Shown here in pieces: positions 1 through 8,300 of a stretch of DNA of 47,165 bases. The DNA is from CAJXZP01 sp049606935. GTDB taxonomy: Bacteria; Bacteroidota; Bacteroidia; Flavobacteriales_G; Salibacteraceae. How positions within the stretch are numbered: the stretch's first letter is position 1; every line of letters begins with the position of its first letter. Made by a program: the position numbers and the translations under genes. Under the pieces are notes generated by a model. That model saw only the letters and a program-made list of their open reading frames with translations. It was not told the DNA's origin and searched no databases. The DNA lies in the NCBI GenBank assembly GCA_049606935.1, contig JBMYWA010000009.1, positions 1 through 47,165 of the forward strand. Reading direction: 5' to 3'.

Positions 1-177
1 CGTCCAGTACACGTATTCCATCCAGGCCATATTGCTAATTTCGGCTTCATCCATAAAAAAATAGGTTCCTACTTTCACGGTTCCGGGTGGCGTATATTTT
101 TCTTGAGATTTGTTTTTGGTAAAGTTGAATAATAGCAGTGTGATACTGGAAAGAATTAAAATGTATTTCGTTTTCAT
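1..177 (-). CDS. Secreted protein, N-terminal fragment, FGE/SUMF-like beginning
   Basis: This is the 5' end of a gene that runs off the left edge; 59 codons are visible from the ATG at 175-177. The first ~20 residues form a Sec-type signal (hydrophobic ILILSSITLLLF). The mature start has PPGTVKVGTYFFMDEAEISN, which resembles the beginning of formylglycine-generating-enzyme-like (SUMF1/FGE-sulfatase) domains, where a PPG..V.G.F..D..E.TN pattern is usual. That domain is common in Bacteroidota lipoproteins and gliding or secretion proteins such as GldK. No lipobox cysteine is visible. The family call rests on this short stretch only and the catalytic part is outside the window. Confidence 0.6.
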   Translation of the reverse strand, partial: MKTKYILILSSITLLLFNFTKNKSQEKYTPPGTVKVGTYFFMDEAEISNMAWMEYVYWT

Positions 178-223
178 AGTTAAAGGATTTGCCGATAAAC
201 GAATGTTTTTTGGATTTGGTATG

Positions 224-682
224 CTAATATCCAGTAATTAGAACATTTTTATGGTTGCCTGCTTTTTTTATGGCTTGCTTAATAGCAATAGAACTCTCCT
301 TGGTAGTATCTAAATGAAAAGTGAAATAGCTATCTTTTTTGTGAAAAGTAAGTTGGTAAGAACCTAGTTCAATTTTTTCTATAACATCCCATTTAACCTT
401 AGTGTTTTTACCAATAATGTCTTTTCGTAAAATAATATCCTGATCTGTAATTTTTACCTTAGGGGCAAAAGGAGACTTTTTTGACAAACCCAAAGTACCC
501 ATTAAAAGAAAGTTGATTGCCCCAATAATGATGATTGGGTTTTCATAATCTTTTTGACCTGCTATTAACCACTTATATAAAATTAATGATAGACATAACA
601 ATCCAAAAAGGATGAAAAACAAACGTGTTACTTTGGGAGAAAATGTATTGTAATTATTTAAGAGGAAAGTTTGGGTATTCAT
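224..682 (-). CDS. Small membrane protein of unknown function (two TM helices, possible PH-like tail)
   Basis: A 152-residue protein that I do not recognise. Two hydrophobic segments lie at about residues 18-40 (FFILFGLLCLSLIL) and 50-65 (IIIIGAINFLLMGTLGL). A soluble region of ~80 residues follows with alternating beta-like strands (VKITDQDIILRK, VKWDVIEKIELGSYQLTFHK). Two N-terminal helices followed by a small beta-rich domain is the layout of bacterial PH-domain membrane proteins, but this is only a resemblance. It ends 15 bases after the start of the spacer from the next minus-strand gene and could be read from the same transcript as the GGGPS homologue upstream of it. Confidence 0.7.
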   Translation of the reverse strand: MNTQTFLLNNYNTFSPKVTRLFFILFGLLCLSLILYKWLIAGQKDYENPIIIIGAINFLLMGTLGLSKKSPFAPKVKITDQDIILRKDIIGKNTKVKWDVIEKIELGSYQLTFHKKDSYFTFHLDTTKESSIAIKQAIKKAGNHKNVLITGY

Positions 683-697
683 TTTTACGATAAAGCG

Positions 698-1435
698 TTA
701 AATTTTCTGGAAGCGTGTTTCTGCAATTTCAAAAAGTAAGTCGGGATGGTCTTCAAAGGCGTTGCCCACTACCGCAATATCGGCACCTGCAGCGTAGGCT
801 CTAGCAACGTCCTCGGGTGTTTTCATTCCTCCGCCTACCACTAACGGACATTGCGTTACTTTTTTAATCGCAGCAATGGTTTGTGGGCTCACCGGATTGT
901 CCGCACCGCTTCCAGCATCGGCATACATTAATTGAAGTCCCATCATTTCACCTGTCATTGCAGTAACAGCTGCAATTTCCGGTTTATTTGCCGGAATAGG
1001 TTGACTAGCGCTAATGTAAGATGCTGTGGTTGGCCTTCCGCCATCAATAAGCATATATCCGGTAGGCAAAACTTCTAACCCTGATTTTTTAATGGCAGGG
1101 GCCGCTATAACTTGTTGTCCAATTAATAGATCGGCATTTCTACCAGAAATTAAGGAGAGTAATAAAATTCCATCAGCCTTATCGCAAACTTGCGAAGGGC
1201 TACCAGGGAATAAAACCACAGGAATATCTGAAAGGCTTTTAATGGTTCGAATGGTTTCTTCCATTTCGTTTCCTACCATTAAGCTTCCGCCAATAAAAAA
1301 TAGATCCACTTTAGCCTCATTTGCCATAGTAGCAAGCTTAGCTAAATGCTCTGGATGACCCTTGTCTGGGTCAATTAGCACCGCTAGTTGCTTCTGTTTG
1401 TTGGTAGATTTTTCTTTTATTCCCTGCAGAATCAT
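698..1435 (-). CDS. Geranylgeranylglyceryl/heptaprenylglyceryl phosphate synthase family protein
   Basis: This is a TIM-barrel prenyltransferase of the GGGPS/PcrB family, which joins a polyprenyl diphosphate to glycerol-1-phosphate. Family marks are LAVLIDPDKG near the N terminus, FFIGGSLMVG, the phosphate-binding LFPGSPSQV, ADAGSGADNPV and the C-terminal VVGGGMKTPEDV...GADIAVVGN. The reading frame extends to an upstream ATG at 1465, but the ATG at 1435 places the conserved LAVLIDPDK about 16 residues in, as is usual for the family, so I prefer it. Archaeal-like ether-lipid chemistry is known for the family, and several Bacteroidota have homologues whose physiological product is unclear. Its neighbour is a phosphopantetheinyl transferase on the same strand. 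Confidence 0.88.
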   Translation of the reverse strand: MILQGIKEKSTNKQKQLAVLIDPDKGHPEHLAKLATMANEAKVDLFFIGGSLMVGNEMEETIRTIKSLSDIPVVLFPGSPSQVCDKADGILLLSLISGRNADLLIGQQVIAAPAIKKSGLEVLPTGYMLIDGGRPTTASYISASQPIPANKPEIAAVTAMTGEMMGLQLMYADAGSGADNPVSPQTIAAIKKVTQCPLVVGGGMKTPEDVARAYAAGADIAVVGNAFEDHPDLLFEIAETRFQKI

Positions 1436-1496
1436 AGTGCAAGTATAACTTATTTTAAAGTCCAATAAAACGAAGAGGGTTTACAGATTTCCACAT

Positions 1497-2138
1497 TTAT
1501 TCGTTGGTAGGAGATTCTAAAGTGTAAACCACCATCGTATCTTCAATTACCTCATAAGGAAGAGGTAAAGTTTTTTGCATATCGGGCATGCGAATTTCAC
1601 CTTGCATTATTCCAGACGATTCCAGTACAAAAGGAGTAACAAATAAATTTGTATTAAACTCTACGTTCCCTTTCGAATAGTATTTGAATAGTGCTTCTTT
1701 AGCGCACCAAAAAGCAAGTAGCGGCCATTCATTATCGGTTTCGGGAGTTAATTCTTCTGCCGACATAAACTTGTGTTTAATTCGAGTGATTTTTTGGGAT
1801 TCATGTTGCAAATCAATACCTACTTCTAAAGTGGGGTGGGTGATTATTCCCAGTAGCCCTTTAGAATGCGAAATAGAAATACGGTGGCCAGAAATAGCTA
1901 AACTTGGTTTTCCGTTACTGGAATAGGTGATGAATTCATTTTCATCATACACAAACTGAATGGCTTTTCGAATACTTAAAAACTCACATTTGCGCTTGTC
2001 ATTGGTAATGTTTCTGAACTTTTCTAGCTCTTCCGGATTTAACCGAATGTCATATAAATGGTCTATAATACTTAAATCTAATTTGGCTATAAGTAATCGC
2101 GAACCATTTGATAGGATTTTATTTTTAATAAACTTCAT
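1497..2138 (-). CDS. 4'-phosphopantetheinyl transferase superfamily protein
   Basis: 213 residues. It would transfer the 4'-phosphopantetheine arm from CoA to a carrier-protein serine. The superfamily motifs are visible: VGIDLQ (Mg-binding Asp) near residue 107 and FWCAKEALFKYY (W..KEA..K) near residue 143, together with an N-terminal SNGKPSL and SISHSKG, as in Sfp/EntD-type enzymes. The size suits a Sfp-like monomer rather than the ~120-residue AcpS. It is divergent from ahcY, with 42 bp between the two starts that must hold both promoters. Which carrier protein it serves cannot be told from the window. Confidence 0.9.
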   Translation of the reverse strand: MKFIKNKILSNGSRLLIAKLDLSIIDHLYDIRLNPEELEKFRNITNDKRKCEFLSIRKAIQFVYDENEFITYSSNGKPSLAISGHRISISHSKGLLGIITHPTLEVGIDLQHESQKITRIKHKFMSAEELTPETDNEWPLLAFWCAKEALFKYYSKGNVEFNTNLFVTPFVLESSGIMQGEIRMPDMQKTLPLPYEVIEDTMVVYTLESPTNE

Positions 2139-2146
2139 TGAACAAC

Positions 2147-2154
2147 TATCTTTG
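2147..2154 (+). promoter_or_regulatory. Bacteroidota -7 box for ahcY
   Basis: TATCTTTG matches TAnnTTTG exactly and lies 26 bases before the ahcY ATG. A TTTA at 2124-2127, 19 bases upstream, is a near match to the -33 TTTG. The predicted start gives a leader of about 20 bases. Confidence 0.6.
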
Positions 2155-2180
2155 CACCCGTTTTTAAAACAAAAGTTAGA

Positions 2181-3485
2181 ATGGTACAGACGGATAATTA
2201 CAAAGTAAAGGATATTTCACTTGCCGATTGGGGAAGAAAAGAAATAATATTAGCAGAGGCTGAAATGCCAGGATTAATGTCGTTACGTGAAGAATACAAA
2301 GATTCTCAACCTTTAAAAGGGGCTAGAATTGCGGGTTGTTTGCATATGACCATTCAAACTGCTGTTTTAATTGAAACTTTAACGGCTTTAGGAGCAGAGG
2401 TTACTTGGAGTTCTTGTAATATTTTCTCTACGCAAGATCAAGCAGCTGCAGCTATTGCCGCTACCGGTGTTCCGGTTTTTGCTTGGAAAGATATGACCGA
2501 GGAAGAGTTTGATTGGTGTATTGAGCAAACGTTAACTGGGTTTGAAGGTGGTAAACCTTTGAACATGATTTTAGATGACGGAGGTGATTTAACCAATATG
2601 GTTTTTGATAAGTTTCCAGAGTTAGTTGAAGGTATCAATGGTTTGTCGGAAGAGACAACTACTGGGGTTCACCGTTTAATTGAAAGAGAGAAAAACGGAA
2701 CTTTAGTGATGCCAGCAATCAACGTAAACGATTCGGTTACTAAATCTAAGTTTGATAACAAATATGGTTGTCGTGAGTCTGCAGTAGATGCAATTCGTAG
2801 AGCAACTGATATTATGTTAGCAGGTAAAGTAGTGGTAGTTGCCGGGTATGGAGACGTAGGTAAAGGAACTGCAGCTTCTTTTAGCGGTGCTGGTGCACGT
2901 GTTATTGTAACTGAAATTGATCCAATTTGTGCATTACAAGCAGCAATGGAAGGTTATGAAGTGAAGAAAATGGATAACGCCATTTTAGAAGCGGATATCG
3001 TGATTACTACTACAGGAAACAAAGACATTATTCAAGGAAGACACTTTGAGTCTATGAAAGACAAGTGTATTGTGGCTAACATTGGTCACTTTGATAATGA
3101 AATTGATGTGGCTTGGTTAAACGAAAATCATGGGGCTACTAAAGATGTAATTAAACCACAAGTTGATAAATATACCATTAACGGAAAGGATATTATTCTT
3201 TTAGCAGAAGGTAGATTAGTAAATTTAGGTTTAGCTACTGGACATCCATCATTTGTAATGTCAAATTCATTTACCAATCAAACGTTGGCGCAAATTGAAT
3301 TATGGTGTACTCCTGAGAAATACGAAAACAAAGTATATACGCTTCCTAAACATTTAGATGAAAAAGTAGCGGCATTACACTTAGCGAAGATTGGAGTAGA
3401 GTTAGATGTTTTACGTCCGGATCAAGCTGAATATATTGGAGTGACTGTTGAAGGCCCTTTTAAAAGTGACGAATACAGATACTAA
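2181..3485 (+). CDS. ahcY: Adenosylhomocysteinase
   Basis: S-adenosylhomocysteine hydrolase, which splits SAH into adenosine and homocysteine and so relieves product inhibition of methyltransferases; cytosolic and NAD-dependent. At 434 residues it is the normal length. Visible family features are the N-terminal AGCLHMTIQTAVLIETL substrate region, PAINVNDSVTKSKFDN, the NAD-binding loop VAGYGDVGKGTA (GxGxxG), NIGHFDNEID, and the conserved C-terminal end KSDEYRY that reaches into the neighbouring subunit's NAD site. A good -7 box lies 26 bases upstream and a terminator follows, so it is probably monocistronic. Confidence 0.97.
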   Translation: MVQTDNYKVKDISLADWGRKEIILAEAEMPGLMSLREEYKDSQPLKGARIAGCLHMTIQTAVLIETLTALGAEVTWSSCNIFSTQDQAAAAIAATGVPVFAWKDMTEEEFDWCIEQTLTGFEGGKPLNMILDDGGDLTNMVFDKFPELVEGINGLSEETTTGVHRLIEREKNGTLVMPAINVNDSVTKSKFDNKYGCRESAVDAIRRATDIMLAGKVVVVAGYGDVGKGTAASFSGAGARVIVTEIDPICALQAAMEGYEVKKMDNAILEADIVITTTGNKDIIQGRHFESMKDKCIVANIGHFDNEIDVAWLNENHGATKDVIKPQVDKYTINGKDIILLAEGRLVNLGLATGHPSFVMSNSFTNQTLAQIELWCTPEKYENKVYTLPKHLDEKVAALHLAKIGVELDVLRPDQAEYIGVTVEGPFKSDEYRY

Positions 3486-3507
3486 AGAGATAAAAAACAA
3501 TAAGGAA

Positions 3508-3537
3508 AGGCTCGGGTGTAATGCTCGGGCCTTTTTT
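3508..3537 (+). terminator. Rho-independent terminator after ahcY
   Basis: A 9-bp stem, AGGCTCGGG with CTCGGGCCT (two G-U pairs), has a 7-base loop and is followed by a run of T. It sits between ahcY and the convergent lipoprotein gene. Confidence 0.8.
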
Positions 3538-3542
3538 GCTTT

Positions 3543-3974
3543 TTATTGATTTGAAATTAATATGTAAGTTCCGTCAAATGTAGTAGGATACTGTTTTAAC
3601 GGTATGGTGGATGGGCCTTTTAAAATAGAGCCATCAAAAATGGAGAATTCTGAACCACTGCAAGGGTCTTGTAAAACAAAACCGGTTGAATCTACAGATA
3701 CCTGACACCAATCATCTACATTGTGAGGAGAGTGACGATCATAACATTTAAACTCATTTAAATCTGCCCGGTATACAATAAGTCCATTTGAGCCTCCATT
3801 AAGATATAAGTAACCTCCAATGGGTCCTAGGTCAAAAGCGCTTGGCTCATTAATGTTTATTTGAACATCAACAAAGACATTCGGAATAACGGTATTGGGA
3901 TTGTTTTTCGAGCAATGTGAAAAGAAAGGAAGCGCCAGTAATACTAATGATAATTTGAGAATGGAAATCTTCAT
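3543..3974 (-). CDS. Lipoprotein with a degenerate Rieske-like fold
   Basis: 143 residues with an SPII signal ending in FFSHC (Cys at ~21). The body reads like a Rieske ferredoxin domain: GLIVYR, then a CYDRHSPHN loop, a second loop DPCSGSEFSIFDG, and the trailing KGPSTIPLKQY typical of Rieske ends (GPA..PL..Y). The usual ligand pairs CxH and CxxH are not present: the first loop has Cys and His at non-canonical spacing, and the second has one Cys followed by Ser-Gly-Ser instead of Cys-His-Gly-Ser. A [2Fe-2S] cluster is therefore unlikely. The function is unknown; such ligand-less Rieske-like lipoproteins would be envelope proteins of structural or binding role. It is convergent with ahcY. Confidence 0.75.
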   Translation of the reverse strand: MKISILKLSLVLLALPFFSHCSKNNPNTVIPNVFVDVQININEPSAFDLGPIGGYLYLNGGSNGLIVYRADLNEFKCYDRHSPHNVDDWCQVSVDSTGFVLQDPCSGSEFSIFDGSILKGPSTIPLKQYPTTFDGTYILISNQ

Positions 3975-4082
3975 TTATATGGTTCTTTTATTGTTCAAAA
4001 AAATAAGTAACCTTTGTGAGGTACATTTGTTGCAAAGGTAGTTTAAGTTTAATACGAAAAAAGCGGCATATTGTTTCTAGAT

Positions 4083-4382
4083 ATGAAAGTAATAAAACCT
4101 TTAATTTTAAAGTTTATTCTAATTTGTAGTATTTTGTTGCTGCCTGGAATTCTTTTGTCTCAAGAAAAGACTCCCAAGCCACCCACAAAAAAGGAACAAG
4201 AAAAAAATGCTGCGCAGCAAGAAAAAGCAGCTAAAAAGGCCAATGAAAAGGCTAAAAAGGAATATCGAAAAAGACAGTCTAAAAAGACGAAAAAGTCGAT
4301 GAAAAATAACCAAAAGAAATCCAATAGAAACAGAAGTTCTAAAGGAGAACCTTTTTGGAAAAAATGGTTTAGAAGAGGATGA
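4083..4382 (+). CDS. Lysine-rich secreted or anchored protein of unknown function
   Basis: A ~99-residue protein. The ATG at 4083 begins a clear signal sequence (MKVIKPLILKFILICSILLL...LLSQ). A TTG four codons upstream is open but less likely. After the signal the protein is almost entirely Lys/Gln/Asn/Arg low complexity (repeated EKAAKKANEKAKKE, KKTKKSMKNNQKKSN), ending WKKWFRRG. It overlaps the next gene by four bases (ATGA), so the two are translationally coupled. No family is recognised. The very high positive charge suggests binding to nucleic acid, LPS or an acidic partner, possibly its acidic neighbour; that is inference. Confidence 0.7.
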   Translation: MKVIKPLILKFILICSILLLPGILLSQEKTPKPPTKKEQEKNAAQQEKAAKKANEKAKKEYRKRQSKKTKKSMKNNQKKSNRNRSSKGEPFWKKWFRRG

Positions 4383-4852
4383 TGTTAGCAGGTAGTGAGG
4401 GAATTTGGTTGTATGCAATAATTGGTATTGCATCATTGATTTATAAAGCTTGGAAAAAAGGTCAGGAAGACAAAAAGTCTACGAGTGAAAGCTCAGCAGA
4501 AGAAACTTCCACGGGTACTTCGTTTGGTTTTGAAGATTTGATAAATCAATTTGAGCAAAAGTACGGGATGCAAAAGGACTCTGTTACAGAACCACAGCAA
4601 ATAAATCACGAAACAAAGGTTGATTATTCTTTTCAAGAAGGAAGAAAAGAGAAAGAAACAATGACTGATCAAGATGTTGTAGATACTGCAATTGAAAATA
4701 TTCCTTCTGGTTTGTCATCTGCAGAAAATACTACTGATAATTCAAAGGTTCGCGACAAAAATTATAAAGGTATTTCTCCTCAAAGAGAAGTAGACCTTGA
4801 TTTAGAGGATTTAATTATTGCCAAAACCATCCTAGAAAGACCTTACCAATAA
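4379..4852 (+). CDS. Membrane-anchored acidic protein of unknown function
   Basis: 157 residues; the start overlaps the previous stop (ATGATG, either Met possible). There is one N-terminal hydrophobic segment (GIWLYAIIGIASLIYKAW, about residues 8-25). A long Ser/Glu/Asp-rich, probably disordered region follows, with a short conserved-looking end DLDLEDLIIAKTILERPYQ. Similar small proteins with one TM helix and a terminal motif of the type DLR..I...IL.RPY are frequent hypotheticals in Bacteroidota. No function can be assigned. It forms a two-gene unit with the Lys-rich protein upstream; the opposite charges make a partnership plausible. Confidence 0.72.
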   Translation: MMLAGSEGIWLYAIIGIASLIYKAWKKGQEDKKSTSESSAEETSTGTSFGFEDLINQFEQKYGMQKDSVTEPQQINHETKVDYSFQEGRKEKETMTDQDVVDTAIENIPSGLSSAENTTDNSKVRDKNYKGISPQREVDLDLEDLIIAKTILERPYQ

Positions 4853-5342
4853 AAAATCATTTTTTTAGAATTAAATGAAACCCTTTTATTTATATTTAAA
4901 AAATTGTATGTCAGTTATTTATAGGTAATTAATATTTAAGAAATTAATCAAACATCTCAACTGTTAAAAAAGTTTAACCCAACCCAAAAGATTATTTTTC
5001 GTGAACTTAAGTGAATTTGAATCTTTGAAATTGTTTGAATTAAATAAACAGTTTTAATATTCGTTTTTCTTGCTACGAGTTTTGAGTTTTCATTGGTTTG
5101 AGAAGGATGTTGTAAATGTTAATTTTTATTAACGTTTGGTTATTTTCCAAATCAGGATTTGATGTTCAAAATTTGATTTTGCAAAAAAATGACAAAAAAA
5201 AGTGTAGTAAAAATCGTGCAAAACACTGATAATAAAGGAGGTTTAGAGCAGTTAAATATATTTGTATTAGTGTACAGAATATATATCTTTACGCCCTTTT
5301 AAATTTGGGAAAAAAACATTTCGAGTTACTAAATATTAAACT
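4853..5342. other. 490-bp AT-rich intergenic region upstream of the TonB receptor
   Basis: No open frame with gene character is visible. The region is very AT-rich with several A/T runs. It contains more than one match to the -7 box (TATATTTG at 5257-5264 and TAAATTTG at 5300-5307), so it is the likely control region of the outer-membrane operon. No clear terminator hairpin for the upstream gene pair was found. Confidence 0.6.
5257..5264 (+). promoter_or_regulatory. Candidate -7 box for the TonB-receptor operon
   Basis: TATATTTG is an exact TAnnTTTG match, which would give a leader of about 70 bases. No good -33 TTTG is found at the expected spacing. A second exact -7 match (TAAATTTG) lies at 5300-5307. 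Confidence 0.45.
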
Positions 5343-8300
5343 ATGTTAAAAAAGTTACTATCATTATTCATTCTGGCTGTAGTTGTGTCTGTTGGAGCGA
5401 TGGCTCAGGCAGGTCAAAGTGAGATCAAAGGAAAGATTATAGATAAAGAGAAGGGTGAGCCTTTGCCTTTTGTGAATATTATTCTAGAAAGGAACGGTGT
5501 TCAGGTTACTGGTGCTCAAACTGATTTTGATGGAAATTTTTCTATCAAGCCAATTGAGCCAGGTACTTATACTTTAAAATCTTCTTCTGTTGGATTTAAG
5601 CCAATCGCTTTATCTGGTATTGTTGTGACATCAGAAGAGGTGAAGTTTGTAGATGTAAAGATGGAAAGTACTTCTATTGAAATGAAGGAATTCGTTAAGG
5701 TAGAGTATAAGAACAAACTTATTGATAAAGGTAACACTGCCGTAAAAGCTACAGTTTCTGCCGAAGATTTTGGAAATATGGCGGTACGTTCGGCAGCTGA
5801 TGTGGCAAAAAACACTGCCGGTGTTTATTCTTCTGATGATGGTACGGGTAACCTTAATATTAGAGGTGCGCGTTCTGATGCGAATTACTACTACATTGAT
5901 GGTATGAAAGTTTTAGGTTCGTCAAACCTTCCTAAAAGTGCAATTGGTGAGATTTCGGTAATATCTGGAGGTTTGCCAGCTCAGTATGGTGATGTTACAG
6001 GTGGAGTAATTAGTATTACAACTAAAGGTCCTTCTTCTGAATATCATGGTGCTGCTGAATACTTAACTTCTGGCTTTAAGCTAAACGATAAAATGTACGG
6101 ATTAGATGCTTATGGCTATAATGTATTGGAAGCATCTCTCTCTGGGCCGCTATTAATGAAGAAAGATTCTAATGGAAATAAAACTAAAGAGCCAATTGTT
6201 GGCTTCTTTGTTTCAGGTAACTATACAAATGTGGTGGATAATGCACCATCTGCTATTGGAATGTGGAAGATTAAGGATGATGAGCTAGCTAAGTTAAAAA
6301 GTGATCCTGTAACTACTATTCCTGGGTATTCTCAAACTATTCAGAGTGCTGAATTGTTAAGAGCTGATGCCTTTGAGAAAGTGAAAACCAGACAAAACGT
6401 TGGGCGAAGCCAATATGTAATTAATGGTAAGCTTGATTTCAATACAGGAAAAACTACTAACCTTACTTTTGGTGGTTCTTATAATGGGATTACTGGTAAT
6501 ATTGGTGGAACAACCGCTGGTCGTTACAATAACTCTTTATATAACTATGAGCATAATGCAAAAATCAATAACAATGACTGGAGAGTATTTGGTCGTTTTG
6601 TTCAAAGGTTTGCCAATGCTTCTGGCGATGCAAAATCAAAATCAAGTGTGAGTAACGCTTTCTACTCAATTCAATTTGGTTATAATGAAAGAAATACGGA
6701 GTCTGGTGATCCTGTTCATGGGGATGATTTCTGGAAATATGGTTATGTAGGGAAGTTTCAAAGATTCCAAGATAGAACATACGAGTCGGTTACTTTAGAT
6801 CCAACAGGTAATGATTCTCTATGGTTGGGTCACGATATTGGCTGGGTAACTTCAGGTACTTATAATGTGCAAACCGCTTTTGAAGACACTTTAATTGGAT
6901 TCACTGCTGGTGATGTTAATCCAGAAATGGCAGCCTATACTCAAGGTTATTATGATGTGTATGGATGGGAAGGTTATGATGAGAATGGAAACCCTATTTA
7001 CGATCATGATGCAGCTTCAACAGTAGGAGAGGCAAATACCTACCTAAGAAATCAAGAAAATGTATTAAACGGGGGTGGATATCTAAATGGATCTCAAGCA
7101 AGAGATATATACGGAGTTTGGAATAGTCATGCCGCTGTAAATAACAACTATCGTAAATCTAAAAGTCAGCAATACCGTGTTAGTTTAATGGGGTCTGCTG
7201 ATATTAAAGAGCACGCTGTTTCGGTTGGTTTTGAATACGAGCAAAGAGTTCAGAGGTCTTATAGTATCGCTCCAAGAGGTTTGTGGACTATTGGTAATTT
7301 GAGAACAAACTCTCATTTGCAAAATTTGGATGAAATGAACCCAACGGTTACTTCAGACCAAACCAATGCAACTGTTTCTTATGAAAGGTTGAATGCGGCT
7401 CCAGGTGCTTACAGAGGTGAAGTTAATGAAGATGCACAATCATTCTTTGATTATAACTTACGTAAAAACTTAGGATTGTATACGGATGGAAATGATTTTG
7501 TTGACTTTAACAGTCTTTCTCCAGAACAATTAAATATTAATTATTTTTCTGCTAGTGAGTTGTTAAATAACGGTAATAATTTAGTTACTTATTATGGGTA
7601 TGATGCTTACGGAAATCAAACTACCGGAAGTTCGTCTGTAAGCGATTACTTTAATCAAACCGATGAGTTTGGTAACTACACTCGCCCAATTGATGCCTTC
7701 CGTCCTAACTATGTTTCTGGTTGGATTCAAGATAAATATGCTTTTGATGATTTAGTGTTTAATGTAGGTATCCGTGTGGATAGACTAGATTTAAATCAAT
7801 CCGTATTGAAAGATGAGTATGTTTTACTACCAACTGTAAAAGCAGGAGAAAATGAAGTTCAGCAAATTGCAGGAGATATGGAAGGTGATTATTCTGTACC
7901 AAGTAACATTGGAGATGATTACGTAGTTTATGTGGATGATATTAAGAATCCATCCAACATTCTAGGTTACCGTGATGACCATACTTGGTACAACTCTGAA
8001 GGTGTTGAAGTAGCTAGCGCTGATAACTTAGTTGAAGGTTCTGGATTCTTTCCTCTGTTAGTGGATAAAGAAAATACACGTTCTTCAGATATGAATGCGA
8101 ATTCATTTGAAGATTACACTCCTCAAGTAAATGTGATGCCTCGTATTGCATTCTCTTTCCCAATTAATGACGATGCATTATTCTTTGCGCATTATGATGT
8201 TCTTACTAGAAGACCTACAGCAAACGGTGTTTCTTCTACGGCTAGATTAAATATTGTAGACTATTACTATATGGATCAAGCTATTAACAACAATCCAATT

